DNA of 64,000 nucleotides from the NCBI GenBank assembly GCA_009746045.1, contig RPFO01000667.1:6677046-6741045 (forward strand), written 5' to 3'. Below the pieces are notes generated by a model. It saw nothing but the letters and a program-made list of their open reading frames with translations, was not told where the DNA came from and did no database searches. Origin of the DNA: Mesostigma viride. Its lineage: Eukaryota > Streptophyta > Mesostigmatophyceae > Mesostigmatales > Mesostigmataceae. Below, in pieces: positions 1 to 10,770 of this stretch (its first letter is position 1; each line of letters begins with the position of its first letter). The position numbers were made by a program, and so were the translations under genes.

Positions 1-290
1 GGGGGGTGCTGGCATGAATAAAGAATGTGGGGGTGATGGCATGAATAAATAATGTTGGGGGGTGCTGGCCATAATATTAATGTGGGGGTGTGATGGCATG
101 AATAAATAATGTGGGGGGTGCTGGCATGAATAAAAGAATGTGGGGGTGTGATGGCATGAATAATGAATGTTGGGGGGTGCTGGCATTAATTTAAAATGTG
201 GGGGGGTGATGGCATGAATAAATGATGATAAAGTGTGGGGGGGTGATGGCATTATAATTAAATGTGGGGGGATGATGGCTGATATAAATG
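1..290. repeat. Degenerate G-rich tandem repeat at window edge
   Basis: Irregular units of about 28-35 bp, each with a run of five to seven G followed by TGATGGC or TGCTGGC and an AT-rich ATGAATAAA-like stretch. The array probably continues left of the window. It resembles the reverse complement of the C-rich minisatellite that begins near position 295, so the polarity of the G-rich strand flips at about 290. No gene is seen here. Confidence 0.85.
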
Positions 291-2592
291 ATACGTAGCA
301 TCACCCCCCAATGTATTGATACGTAGCAGCCCCCCCCACATGTATTGATACGTAGCAGCACCCCCCCACATGTATTGATACGTAGCAGCACCCCCCACAT
401 GTATTGATACGTAGCAGCACCCCCCACATGTATTGATACGTAGCAGCCCCCCCACATGTATTGATACGTAGCAGCACCCCCCACATGTATTGATACGTAG
501 CAGCACCCCCCACATGTATTGATACGTAGCAGCACCCCCCACATGTATTGATACGTAGCAGCACCCCCCACATGTATTGATACGTAGCAGCACCCCCCCA
601 CATGTATTGATACGTAGCAGCACCCCCCCACATGTATTGATACGTAGCAGCACCCCCCCACATGTATTGATACGTAGCAGCACCCCCCCACATGTATTGA
701 TACGTAGCAGCACCCCCCCACATGTATTGATACGTAGCAGCACCCCCCCACATGTATTGATACGTAGCAGCACCCCCCCACATGTATTGATACGTAGCAG
801 CACCCCCCCACATGTATTGATACGTAGCAGCACCCCCCCACATGTATTGATACGTAGCAGCACCCCCCCACATGTATTGATACGTAGCAGCACCCCCCCA
901 CATGTATTGATACGTAGCAGCACCCCCCACATGTATTGATACGTAGCAGCACCCCCCCACATGTATTGATACGTAGCAGCACCCCCCACATGTATTGATA
1001 CGTAGCAGCACCCCCCCACATGTATTGATACGTAGCAGCACCCCCCCACATGTATTGATACGTAGCAGCACCCCCCACATGTATTGATACGTAGCAGCAC
1101 CCCCCCACATGTATTGATACGTAGCAGCACCCCCCCACATGTATTGATACGTAGCAGCACCCCCCCACATGTATTGATACGTAGCAGCACCCCCCACATG
1201 TATTGATACGTAGCAGCACCCCCCCACATGTATTGATACGTAGCAGCACCCCCCACATGTATTGATACGTAGCAGCACCCCCCACATGTATTGATACGTA
1301 GCAGCACCCCCCCACATGTATTGATACGTAGCAGCACCCCCCACATGTATTGATACGTAGCAGCACCCCCCCACATGTATTGATACGTAGCAGCACCCCC
1401 CCACATGTATTGATACGTAGCAGCACCCCCCACATGTATTGATACGTAGCAGCACCCCCCCACATGTATTGATACGTAGCAGCACCCCCCACATGTATTG
1501 ATACGTAGCAGCACCCCCCACATGTATTGATACGTAGCAGCACCCCCCCACATGTATTGATACGTAGCAGCACCCCCCCACATGTATTGATACGTAGCAG
1601 CACCCCCCCACATGTATTGATACGTAGCAGCACCCCCCCACATGTATTGATACGTAGCAGCACCCCCCCACATGTATTGATACGTAGCAGCACCCCCCAC
1701 ATGTATTGATACGTAGCAGCACCCCCCCACATGTATTGATACGTAGCAGCACCCCCCACATGTATTGATACGTAGCAGCACCCCCCCACATGTATTGATA
1801 CGTAGCAGCACCCCCCCACATGTATTGATACGTAGCAGCACCCCCCCACATGTATTGATACGTAGCAGCACCCCCCCACATGTATTGATACGTAGCAGCA
1901 CCCCCCCACATGTATTGATACGTAGCAGCACCCCCCCACATGTATTGATACGTAGCAGCACCCCCCCACATGTATTGATACGTAGCAGCACCCCCCCACA
2001 TGTATTGATACGTAGCAGCACCCCCCCACATGTATTGATACGTAGCAGCACCCCCCACATGTATTGATACGTAGCAGCACCCCCCCACATGTATTGATAC
2101 GTAGCAGCACCCCCCCACATGTATTGATACGTAGCAGCACCCCCCCACATGTATTGATACGTAGCAGCACCCCCCCACATGTATTGATACGTAGCAGCAC
2201 CCCCCCACATGTATTGATACGTAGCAGCACCCCCCCACATGTATTGATACGTAGCAGCACCCCCCCACATGTATTGATACGTAGCAGCACCCCCCCACAT
2301 GTATTGATACGTAGCAGCACCCCCCCACATGTATTGATACGTAGCAGCACCCCCCCACGTGTATTGATACGTAGCAGCACCCCCCCACATGTATTGATAC
2401 GTAGCAGCACCCCCCCACATGTATTGATACGTAGCAGCACCCCCCCACATGTATTGATACGTAGCAGCACCCCCCCACGTGTATTGATACGTAGCAGCAC
2501 CCCCCCACATGTATTGATACGTAGCAGCACCCCCCCACATGTATTGATACGTAGCAGCACCCCCCCACATGTATTGATACGTAGCAGCACAA
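291..2592. repeat. C-rich 29/30-bp minisatellite, about 77 copies
   Basis: Each unit has a run of six or seven C, then CACATG, then TATTGATACGTAGCAGCA. Units with seven C are 30 bp and units with six C are 29 bp, and the two are interspersed, so almost all variation lies in homopolymer length. A few units read CACGTG instead of CACATG (for example near 2358 and 2478). Each unit holds two 6-bp palindromes, ACATGT and TACGTA. Long open frames on both strands arise because a 30-bp unit keeps frame; they are not genes. Confidence 0.97.
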
Positions 2593-2756
2593 TTTTAGTC
2601 AGCCTACCATCCACGTTGCGGCAAAAGATCACCTTTTTTTGTGTTTCGGCAAAATGAAGATTTCTTGCAAACTATCGTTATGCAGGCAGGTAGCAACGTC
2701 CGATGTTATAATCCGGCAGGTAGCATGCAAACGTCGAAACGATATGAAGGGGAAAA
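2593..2756. repeat. Dispersed direct repeat, copy 1 (about 160 bp)
   Basis: This block starts AATTTTAGTCAGCCTACC and ends with GCAAACGTCGAAACGATATG. It is about 80-85% similar by eye to 3155-3315 in the same orientation. It directly abuts the end of the minisatellite. Confidence 0.85.
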
Positions 2757-3154
2757 AAAGCATCAAACAGGAGCACCGATTAGAAACGCAGCAAATGCAG
2801 TATGTGCACATCTACACCTATAACCTAACCAGACCAAAGGCATAGCAAACATGGAAAGGGTGACCCAAGTGAAAGCCTAGCACCACCATGATCGACATGT
2901 GCGAGACCAAGAAACGCTCCATGGCAACTAGACTAAAGGGATGGATGCCAGATGTGGATTAGGATCGGCTTAGCTGACTCTACCGAGATGTCTGCAGGGT
3001 TTAGCTAGCAACGAAAAGAAGGAAGCCAGACATTTTTATCACTCTTGCTGCAACATAGAGTTTCTTGCGATGGCAGCAAGGACATGTCTTCGCCCAGCTG
3101 GCTAACTGTGTCGTCGGCGTGCATGCGCTGTTTAGTTGCCGTTTTTGATAGAAC
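2757..3154. other. Spacer between the two direct-repeat copies
   Basis: I see no gene here. The short open frames are unsupported by composition or recognisable motifs. Confidence 0.6.
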
Positions 3155-3315
3155 AATTTTAGTCAGCCTACCATCCAGGATGCGGCAAAAGCTCACCTTT
3201 TTTTCGTTGTGCGGCGAAAGCAGACCGATTTCCTTGTAAACTTCCGGCACCAGGCAGGTATCAACGTAGGATTTTATAATCCAGCAGGTAGCATGCAAAC
3301 GTCGAAACGATATGG
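3155..3315. repeat. Dispersed direct repeat, copy 2 (about 160 bp)
   Basis: Second copy of the block at 2593-2756. Its left flank reads TTTTTGATAGAACAATTTTAG, with no minisatellite. TTGATA here lines up with the TTGATA of the minisatellite unit that abuts copy 1, so copy 2 may show what the site looked like before the repeat expanded. Confidence 0.85.
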
Positions 3316-4135
3316 CAGCTCGTATCAGCTATGGGGTCTCTCTGCGGCTGCGCTTCTTTTTCGATGGGCGATGGGACGGTCGCAATTCGCAAAACGGACG
3401 CGGCGTCACAGGGCTGAACGGTATTGAAAAAATTGGAAACGTGGCATCCTCGTTCCTCCCCACGGAACTGAAAACTGGAAGCGCGGCGCTGGTGCAAAAG
3501 CTCGATCCCATCTTTTGGAACCAAGCTAGCGGATTGGACGACATCCAATATGCCGTCACCCGTGCTTGTGGCCGCAGGTATAAAAAGAGACGACCTCCAG
3601 CCCATTTACCTGGGAACATTCGGATGTTTGGCTGACATCGTTACCATGCGTCAATGTACAATGAGGTTCTGGGTTCGATTCCTGGTGTGGTCATGGAAAT
3701 AAATTTTTTTCTGCACATCTACTGAAATCAGTCATAGCACCAAACAATCACGCTGCAGCGAGACGCTATAGCCCTGGAGCCCGCTGATAAACCTGACATC
3801 CGGTACGTCTTACTATCATAGATTGCCGAACTATATAATAATAATAGTCTATACCACTTTTTCTTGTAAATGATTTACTAAATAATGATTCTATATACTT
3901 TAACATACCATATTATTAAAGTATGTGGAATTTAACCATGCTATTCACAATATATTATAAAATCTTTTGCAAAATATACTGTAATTAGTATATATATTTT
4001 CTGATAAACAATTTTATCAATGCTACTGTGTTATTTTTGTTATTCTCGCCATGCAGGTATCTGAGTGTTCTGGGAGAACTAATAAGAGAATGAGCCGCGA
4101 AGGTGAGGAAAACCTGAAATCTTTTCGTCCTTATT
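3316..4135. other. Gene-free stretch, AT-rich in its right half
   Basis: No convincing coding exon. GGTTCGATTCC at 3672-3682 matches an RNA polymerase III B box, but no cloverleaf with matching acceptor arms can be folded around it, so it is at best a tRNA-derived relic. 3830-4040 is strongly AT-rich. Confidence 0.5.
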
Positions 4136-4394
4136 GGGGTCTCTCTGCAGCTAGACCATTTATAACCACAAGCAATAGCTTAAATTCAAGGGTCTCGCTG
4201 CAGCTAGACCCTCTTTATGGTTGCTATAAAATTAATGAATCAGAAGTCTGTGATTTAACAATCGCACGCCGCAATGAAGGGTCTAGCTGCAGCGAGACCC
4301 CAATCTTGGTCGGGGTATGCTAAGTTCACCACATCAGGTAATCTTTTCGTCTAACGGAAAAAGCCCCTCTAAGGGTCTAGCTGCAGCTAGACCC
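4136..4394. repeat. Cluster of four 22-bp palindromes upstream of the DDE-like gene
   Basis: Copies lie at 4136-4157, 4190-4211, 4279-4300 and 4373-4394. The half-site is GGGTCTAGCTG followed by its own reverse complement. The copy at 4373-4394 is a perfect palindrome. The others have one or two changes in one arm (TCTCG or TCTCT for TCTAG). More copies lie in both introns and beyond the 3' end of the gene. Each could fold as a hairpin or bind a protein dimer. Confidence 0.9.
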
Positions 4395-4409
4395 CAATCG
4401 TGGTAAAAA

Positions 4410-7400
4410 ATGATACACTTTCGAACTTTGTCTGTAATTGTCGCTTTTCCCAACGATACTCGATTTGCATGGATTTCGTTGTGCCGGTCGTCATGGCATG
4501 CAGCACGCGAACGGGTGGGAGTTTTCGCCCTTGCGTCCGGTCGTCCAGGATTCAGTGCAATTAAGTTGAACACCGGGACGAAGCAGTCAACTGGCGCAAA
4601 AAGGGTTTTCGGAGATGAGAACCAGAATCCAGCGCAGCCTGAAGCCAAGGAAGTCAAGCGGCCGGGAGAATACTCGAAATCAAAGAGGGTTATTGGGGAA
4701 TATTTCGCTGACCAGGCGTTTGAAGCGGCTCAGGCGATGACAAAACCCGAGGGGCGGGGGCCGGCTTTCGACCAGATGATTGCTGGCTTTAACTCTAGGG
4801 CCGCTGAACTAGGTCACGGGAAGTATCATGAGGAGGCGAAAAAGCTTTACAATCAGGAGCGGATGGCAGAACTGAACAGGTTCTGGGTGGCTCGGATTAA
4901 CGGCTTTTTTGATGGTCTGACCAAAAGCGACGCAGACAGAGACGTCAGGATGGTGCTGATGTCCACGCTTTACTGTGGTGACGACTTGGAGAAGGAGTTT
5001 TCGGCCGCGGAGTTGGAGAACCTGACGGGGATGGACGCCAAGAAGATTCGCGGAATTCGCGCGATACGAAGGCAGCAGAAGTTGGACTACCTCAGACACG
5101 CGCAGGCTCGCAAGGGGCGCCCTTTGCCGCAATTCGTGATTGACGCGATAGTGGACGCGTGGATGCACGATGATGAGTCGCGCGCCTCCTCCCAGATGAA
5201 GGATGTCAAGCGCACTTACAGCAGGGAGGGTCGTGGCAATCACGGGGTGCTCGTCGCCGTTGAGGGAGCGCGCTATTACATGACCTCCAAGGAGGACATG
5301 TACAATCACTTTCTCGAAAAGCATGCGTACTGGAACAAAAGGAGTAACCAGTATGATAAGGACGTGGGCATTCACGTGGGCTACACGACCTTCTGCAAAT
5401 ACGCGCCCGATTGCATCAAGGGCAAGTGGAAGGAGAGGAACCTGTGCGCGTGTGAGAAGCACGTCACCATGCAGTCGGCCATGGGGGCGTGGACCAAGCA
5501 CTCCAATGCGAACCACGGCAAGAACTGCAAGTGTGGCGCGGAGTGTGCGGGATGCTCCAAGTACAGAGAGCCGGACGGTACTTGCGGAATGTGGAAAGCC
5601 ATTCACTCGACGGACTGGATCAAGCACTTTCACTGCCCGGTGTCCGCCGAGACTGACGGCAGGGATAACGGGCTGCGTGAAGGGGGCGGAATGGGCGGGG
5701 GGATGGAAGAGGGGGAGGGGGAAGATGAATGGCGGGGACGGGACCTGGAAGACCTCGACATTTCTGAGAGGCTGGTGGAGGACGAAGATGGGGTGCCGAG
5801 GACGGAGAGGGTTCACCGCATACTGAAGATGGCGTGTGTGGAGGGGTTCTGTCCTGAGGAATCATGCGGCATCCATAATAACTGGGTGCAGTGTGATCGG
5901 GACAAGAATTCCACGGAGATTCTGAATTGGTTCAAGTTCGAGATGGTGGAGCAGACTGTGACCCGACGGGTGAATGTGAGTTGGTTTCGATTTTATTTCT
6001 CCGTTAATATGTTGTTGACTTTTTTTTTTGTGACCTATAGCTGCAGCGAGACCCTTTGTGAGTTGCAGTTATCTTATCGAAATGCGATTTTATTGCAAAT
6101 CGAAACTGTCTGCGGACCTTTGCGAAACAGGGCGAGACCGATGGCAGGGCGGCGAAGAAGGTGAAGCGGCCCGAGCAAGTCCAAATGAGGTCCACCCCAG
6201 CTGAGCTGCGGGACGAGATTCTTAAGATGTGGGACAAGTTCACCGTGCACTGCTTTACGGCCTGGTCGCAGGCGGATACAATCAAGGATCGGGAGAAGAA
6301 TCTGAGAGAGGGGGACGTGCTCGTGCACGGCGACTGGGCCGAGAACTACGAGAACAGCAGCTACGTCCAACTGCAGTCGCAGTACTTCCACAAGCGCAGC
6401 CACATCCTGATGCCCATGATCGTGCGTTATCGGCTCAACGGCGAGCTGGAAAAGCGCGTCTTCTTTTTCCTGGGGGATTCCAGTATCAAGCGGGGCGAGC
6501 GCGCACTCGTATACGCTCTTCGCAAGATTCTGGAAACCCTGCGGGTAGAAGTAGGGGTAGAGGTGCGAAACCTGTACATGTGCTCGGACAACTGCGCGGT
6601 GCAGTTTAAGTCCAGGTACGTGATTAACCAGATTAACGGTCTGCTCATGGGGGATCCCGACCTGCAGGCCTTTGAGTTCCACTACATGGGGGAGCAGCAT
6701 GGGAAGGGGGAGGTGGATGGTCAAGGAGCGAAGTGCAAGTGCGTCTTGAGGGAAATGCAGAGGATTCCCGAAAACCAGCACATACTTGAGACCCACCAGC
6801 TAGTCGCCTACTTGAACCAGAACTGGCAGGGCGGCAAGACATCGAGCAGGGAGTCGGCCCGCGCGCGGGCCGAGAACGTCACTCGCCACTTCTTCCTTTT
6901 ACCCCCGGTACGGAATTGTGTGTTATTTCAGGTTTTAAGACGTCAACTGCCGCTGTTCTATAAAAATTCAAACCCAATAAAGGTATCTCTGCAGAGAGAC
7001 CCTATATACTGTCAATGGGTTGCTTTTCTTTTAGGTATGAAATTTCGCTTGTTCTATCGGTATGAAGGGGTCTCTCTGCAGCTATACCCTGTGTCGAATT
7101 TCGATCACTTGATATCTTGTCGTACGTTGTTATTATGATTCGAATGGGGTCTCTCTGCAGCTATACCCTGTGTCGAATTTCGATCACTTAATATCTTGTC
7201 GTACGTTGTTATTATGATTCGAATGGGGTCTCTCTGCAGCTATACCCTGTGTCGAATTTTGATCACTTGATGTCTTGTCGTTATTTTTTTTTTTGTAAGG
7301 GGTCTCTCTGCAGCTATACCCTGTTTTATTGATTTTTGGTCAATTTTGCTAACTTGAACGGTATTCTTTTTGCCCTAACTATTTGATGACAGGACGTCGA

Positions 7401-8139
7401 GTCCGGCCGACGCGCGGAGGTGGAGGAGGTGCCTGGCATCAAGAAGGCGCATTGGTGGCGACTGGACAAGTCCGACCCTGGCCTTTTGATGATTAGGCGC
7501 TATTCCTGCTACTGTCCGCCCTGTTTGGCTGGGCGGTTTGAGGGATGTCTAAGCGAGTGGTCGTTTATCATCGAGTTCAATGATGCAGGAAGCTCGATGA
7601 AAACTGTCCGTTTGCTGCCACCGAGCCAGCCCAACCCTCCGGTTCGCATGGTGACGCGGGGGGAGCAGCTGAAGGACAAGCGGGAGGCGATGGGCCGGCA
7701 GATGAGACTCCACGACTATGTGGCAGTTCCATCGGACAAGGACACGGATCACGATCCCATCCACCCGTTCTGGTTGGCTGAGGTTGTAAGCGAAGCCGGG
7801 CCGATCGTGTTAGACGAGAACTTCGAGAGGTGGGTCGAGGGCCGGAACGGACGGGAGAAGGAGCTGTTCCTCGCCGGGAACGGCATTCTTCCCGTTCGGA
7901 TTTGGAAGCGGGATAAGCATGACCCCCTGCATTTCACGCTCAACGTTGAGGATTGGCCACCGTCACGCCAGCCCGAGCTTGTGAATTGCTATCTCTGCGT
8001 CGCTCCGGCTCTCCGGCTAGAAGCACGCGTGCGCAGCGACGGAATGTGTGCCGACATCAGGATGAGCAAGGAGCTCGACAAGTGGCTTACTGCGCTGGTG
8101 ATCAAGGATGAAGCCCCGGAGGGGCCGGCACCGACTTAA
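4410..8139 (+). CDS. DDE/RNase H-like transposase-type protein, three exons
   Basis: Proposed exons are 4410-5975, 6131-6907 and 7393-8139. Both introns (155 and 485 bp) are phase 0 with GTGAGT and GTACGG donors and CAG or ACAG acceptors, giving about 1,029 codons. The 5' end is uncertain: ATG 4410 opens the frame, but the first 40-60 residues look non-coding and an upstream mini-exon is possible. In order there are a helical region; a Cys/His cluster in exon 1 (CACEKH, CKCGAECAGC) that looks metal-binding; in exon 2 DWAENY, then SDNCAVQFKS, then HGKGEVDG; and in exon 3 CYCPPC and a beta-rich tail. The exon 2 motifs match, from my knowledge, a widespread eukaryotic family with D[FW]AENY, SDxCAxQxK and HGKGExDG signatures, consistent with a DDE-type catalytic core. 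No terminal inverted repeats were found, so it could be a domesticated copy. Splice sites and frame agree throughout, so the gene looks intact. Confidence 0.75.
6982..7321. repeat. Intronic palindrome array with 79-bp tandem units
   Basis: Intron 2 of the DDE-like gene holds palindrome copies at 6982-7002, 7067-7089, 7146-7168, 7225-7247 and 7299-7321. The last four sit at the start of tandem units of 79, 79 and 74 bp. In these copies the right arm reads GCTATACCC instead of GCTAGACCC, so they form their own subtype. Intron 1 has one half-degenerate copy at about 6038-6055. Confidence 0.9.
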
Positions 8140-8426
8140 ACAAGAAATTGGGGTCTCGCTGCGGGTAGACGACGCCCTAGTTTCGGCTCGTATTATATCT
8201 TTAGAGTGGGGCTTCAGTAGGGTGTAAAAAGGTGGCCGCATATATTGTATATATTTTTCGAGATCTTTCTGAGGTCAAGTTTAAGGGTAGTTGATAATTT
8301 TTTGCGGCCTTCAATTAACAGTTATTTTTTACTGCAACATAATTTTATGCTGTATATTTAAATAATGATAAGGATTTCGATATTTTTTTGCACAATCTAT
8401 TCGACATTTGTTTCTGCATGTCGAGA

Positions 8427-8640
8427 ATTTATTGCTCCACCCCCACAAAAAAAATCGTTCCGGAACTGTTCGAAGCGAATAGCACTGACAGGATTCGAAC
8501 CCGGGTCCACCTTAATGTTCGGAGTGAGGTAGGCCAGCCATCATGTTCCGCACTCAAATCTGGCTCGGGTCCGATCCCTCCATTGCTCTTCGCTTCGAAC
8601 AGCTCCGGAACAAGTTAGGTGTGGGGTTGGAGCAATAAAT
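8427..8640. mobile_element. Foldback/MITE element of 214 bp with about 55-bp inverted ends
   Basis: The left end starts ATTTATTGCTCCACCCC and continues through GTTCCGGAACTGTTCG to about 8482. The right end, read in reverse complement from 8640, gives ATTTATTGCTCCAACCC and then GTTCCGGAGCTGTTCG. The arms pair over about 55 bp with a few mismatches and a small offset at the A-run. There is no coding potential. The interior carries GGTTCGAATCC (minus strand, near 8492-8502), an exact polymerase III B box. I could not fix a target-site duplication. Confidence 0.8.
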
Positions 8641-8960
8641 ACTTATTTGCCGGGCGCAGTTGTCATTCCGCCTAGTACAATTGCGTCACTAGTACAATTT
8701 TTGTCTGGGTACGGTACGAACCAATAACGCAATATTTAGTATCTAATCGCCGCTGCTCTTGCTGAATTTTATCCGGAAGCTGAAAAAGGTGTCCGGTGAA
8801 GCGAATACTAGTGACTGGTGGTCGTGCCCTTCCATTACTCCTTATCGACAAATTTTGGGTTCTACCTGCAGTTATAACCCTTGCGCGTCTGGCTGTCGGG
8901 GTCACCAATTTCCTGTCGATTGCAAGCAGCCAACCTTGCCGAAATTTAACACTGTCACAA
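8641..8960. other. Short intergenic stretch
   Basis: No gene is supported. One more diverged copy of the palindrome family lies at 8857-8879 (arms GGGTTCTACCTG and CAGTTATAACCC). Confidence 0.5.
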
Positions 8961-9398
8961 ATGGAGCAGAGCAATATTTTCGGTTCTCAGCATACCTATG
9001 TGATGGTCGACAAAAATGAGCACGCTGCAAACATCAGAATTGATGTAGAGTTGCTCGGACCTTCTGCACAGTGGGGTGCAGGTGTCATTGCGTTCGGCAA
9101 TGGCATGATCGATCTGGTGCCACCCGATTCAGATTTGAACCCTGCTTACCAATGCGTGCCTGACAATCAGGCGAGAGTGGTGGTGGAGAGCACGGAAATT
9201 CCGGGCTCTCCCAATGTATCAATGATGCGCCTGAGGGCCGAGGCCCAGCAGGAGTTCCTGGCTGCTGCGGAGAACGGCGGGGCCAAGTGGAACACCAAAA
9301 TGTATACAGGCGAGCCTCCCAACTACAGGGGAGACCAGTACCAGGGAGTGTACTCCTTCGGCGATTTTGACATCGACGGATGGGGCACCTTTTTCTAG
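8961..9398 (+). CDS. Unrecognised 145-residue protein
   Basis: ATG 8961 is chosen because the frame upstream of it reads like non-coding sequence. The product starts MEQSNIFGSQ and ends in an acidic and aromatic tail (DFDIDGWGTFF). It has no signal peptide, membrane segment or cysteine pattern. An AATAAA at about 9487 lies 90 bp past the stop and fits a polyadenylation signal. I do not recognise the family. It is on the same strand as, and close to, the LamG-like gene at 9.6-10.7 kb, so the two may have a common origin. Possible structural protein of an integrated virus, but this is inference from neighbourhood only. Confidence 0.5.
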   Translation: MEQSNIFGSQHTYVMVDKNEHAANIRIDVELLGPSAQWGAGVIAFGNGMIDLVPPDSDLNPAYQCVPDNQARVVVESTEIPGSPNVSMMRLRAEAQQEFLAAAENGGAKWNTKMYTGEPPNYRGDQYQGVYSFGDFDIDGWGTFF

Positions 9399-9628
9399 GC
9401 GCAATGCCTAAGTTGTCAAATACTCCGACAATGTCAAAATTGCGAATGATAAAATTACGGACATGTGCACATATATGTACTGATTCAATAAAAACTTTCG
9501 GCAATTTTGTTCCCGGCATTGATAATCAATAGCTGCTAGCAAGCCAAGGACTTCAAAAGTGGCAATAGATCGATGTAGGTCGTCGATAAACTTGTCTAGT
9601 CGTCATATTTCGGTCGCAAAATTCGTGC

Positions 9629-10717
9629 GTGGCCTGCAGGCATCGGACAAAGTGCACGCAACAGCAGGAGTCGGTTGAGTTCGAAGCACGGCAGACACAA
9701 AATTTCGGCGCAAAGTCCGTCGGGCGAAAAATTCGCTCGGCTGCCAAATTTTCGGCAAGAATTTCGGCGCAATGTCCGGTTTTCGGACGATTGAAATTAG
9801 CGTTTTTTTCTTGCAAAAATCTACCCCATTCCGCGTGGGACCACCCTGCAAACACGGTGATAGACGCATCGTGGGGGAGTGGCAACGCGGCCTCCAATAC
9901 GCTTTCATTCACGTACTCGTACGACCCAGCCCTCGACCCCGCGCTGTACGCGTGGTACGACCCGTCGGACGGCAGCACCCTGTTCAGCGACACCACGGGG
10001 ACCGCCGTCCAGAGCACCGCGGGCGGCAACGTGCTGCGGATGAACGACAAGAAGAACCTGGCCTCGGGGTATCACGTAACGCAGTCCAATTCCGCGAAGA
10101 CGCCCATTCTGGACACCACCGAGCTCAACGGGAAGACGTCCCTCCGCTTCATCTACCTCCGCTCGGGACTTCTGACCTCGCCCTCTACATTCTGGGGATC
10201 TATCGGAACCAAGTCGTGCATGGTGATGGTCGCCAAACAGCTGACGACCGCTACCTACCCCGATACCAACAACCCCGGGGCCACGGACGTTATCAGAGGC
10301 TACATGATAGGAAGCACAACGGTGAGATCGAATCGATTCGTGTACCAGGTGGCATCGGGTGAAGTCATAGCCGCGACACCGGGTCCTGGGACAGCCCAGA
10401 TATACGTCACGATGGCATCAAGACCTAATTTTTTCGACAACAAGCAGCACGTCCTCGCGCTTTCGGTGGACACGGTATTGAACACTTGCACTACCAGATT
10501 TGACGGACGTACCGCAAACGCAGCTGCCGGGTCCAATCCCGAAACGTTACCCGGCAATCTCGCAATTGGTGGCGATACGACTAACGCAGTCCGCGCCTTT
10601 GATGGGTGGATCGGCGAGATCCTCATCTACAATACCGCCAAGACCTCCGCCGAGTTGGAGCTGATCCGCGGGTACCTCGTGGCCAAGTGGGGCACTCCTG
10701 CAACACTGCCCCCATAG
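9629..10717 (+). CDS. LamG / concanavalin A-like lectin-fold protein
   Basis: The convincing coding part starts at about 9860. It reads through LYAWYDPSDGSTLF, a set of beta strands, and closes with GWIGEILIYN and LIRGYLVAKWG. That opening (D-aromatic-x-D with xxLFSD) and closing (GxIGEIxIYNxAxSxxELxxIxxYLxxKWG) frame is characteristic of LamG/laminin_G_3 folds, common in phage tail and virus surface proteins and in secreted lectins. Residues 1-75 of the open frame are low-complexity, repeat-like sequence (AAATTTCGGCGCAA repeats near 9700-9770), so the true start is probably a later exon boundary or the frame lacks its native 5' end. No signal peptide is visible. AATAAA at about 10763 lies 45 bp after the stop. 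Confidence 0.65.
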   Translation: MACRHRTKCTQQQESVEFEARQTQNFGAKSVGRKIRSAAKFSARISAQCPVFGRLKLAFFSCKNLPHSAWDHPANTVIDASWGSGNAASNTLSFTYSYDPALDPALYAWYDPSDGSTLFSDTTGTAVQSTAGGNVLRMNDKKNLASGYHVTQSNSAKTPILDTTELNGKTSLRFIYLRSGLLTSPSTFWGSIGTKSCMVMVAKQLTTATYPDTNNPGATDVIRGYMIGSTTVRSNRFVYQVASGEVIAATPGPGTAQIYVTMASRPNFFDNKQHVLALSVDTVLNTCTTRFDGRTANAAAGSNPETLPGNLAIGGDTTNAVRAFDGWIGEILIYNTAKTSAELELIRGYLVAKWGTPATLPP

Positions 10718-10770
10718 ACATAGGATGCAAGACAAGAACTAAATATCTCTTCTATATATCACAATAAAGC

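Noticed and set aside
291-2592. Possible CRISPR array
   Set aside because: Units are identical tandem copies with no unique spacers, and the window is eukaryotic.
258-2657. Long open frames with repeating decapeptides
   Set aside because: They result from a 30-bp unit with few stops, on both strands and in several frames.
3660-3700. Candidate tRNA gene
   Set aside because: B box present but no acceptor stem or anticodon arm could be paired.
4809-5816. 335-residue open frame antisense to the DDE-like gene
   Set aside because: No motifs, and the plus strand has conserved motifs and matching splice phases.
8480-8560. Minus-strand tRNA in the MITE
   Set aside because: Exact B box, but no acceptor arm pairs at the right distance.
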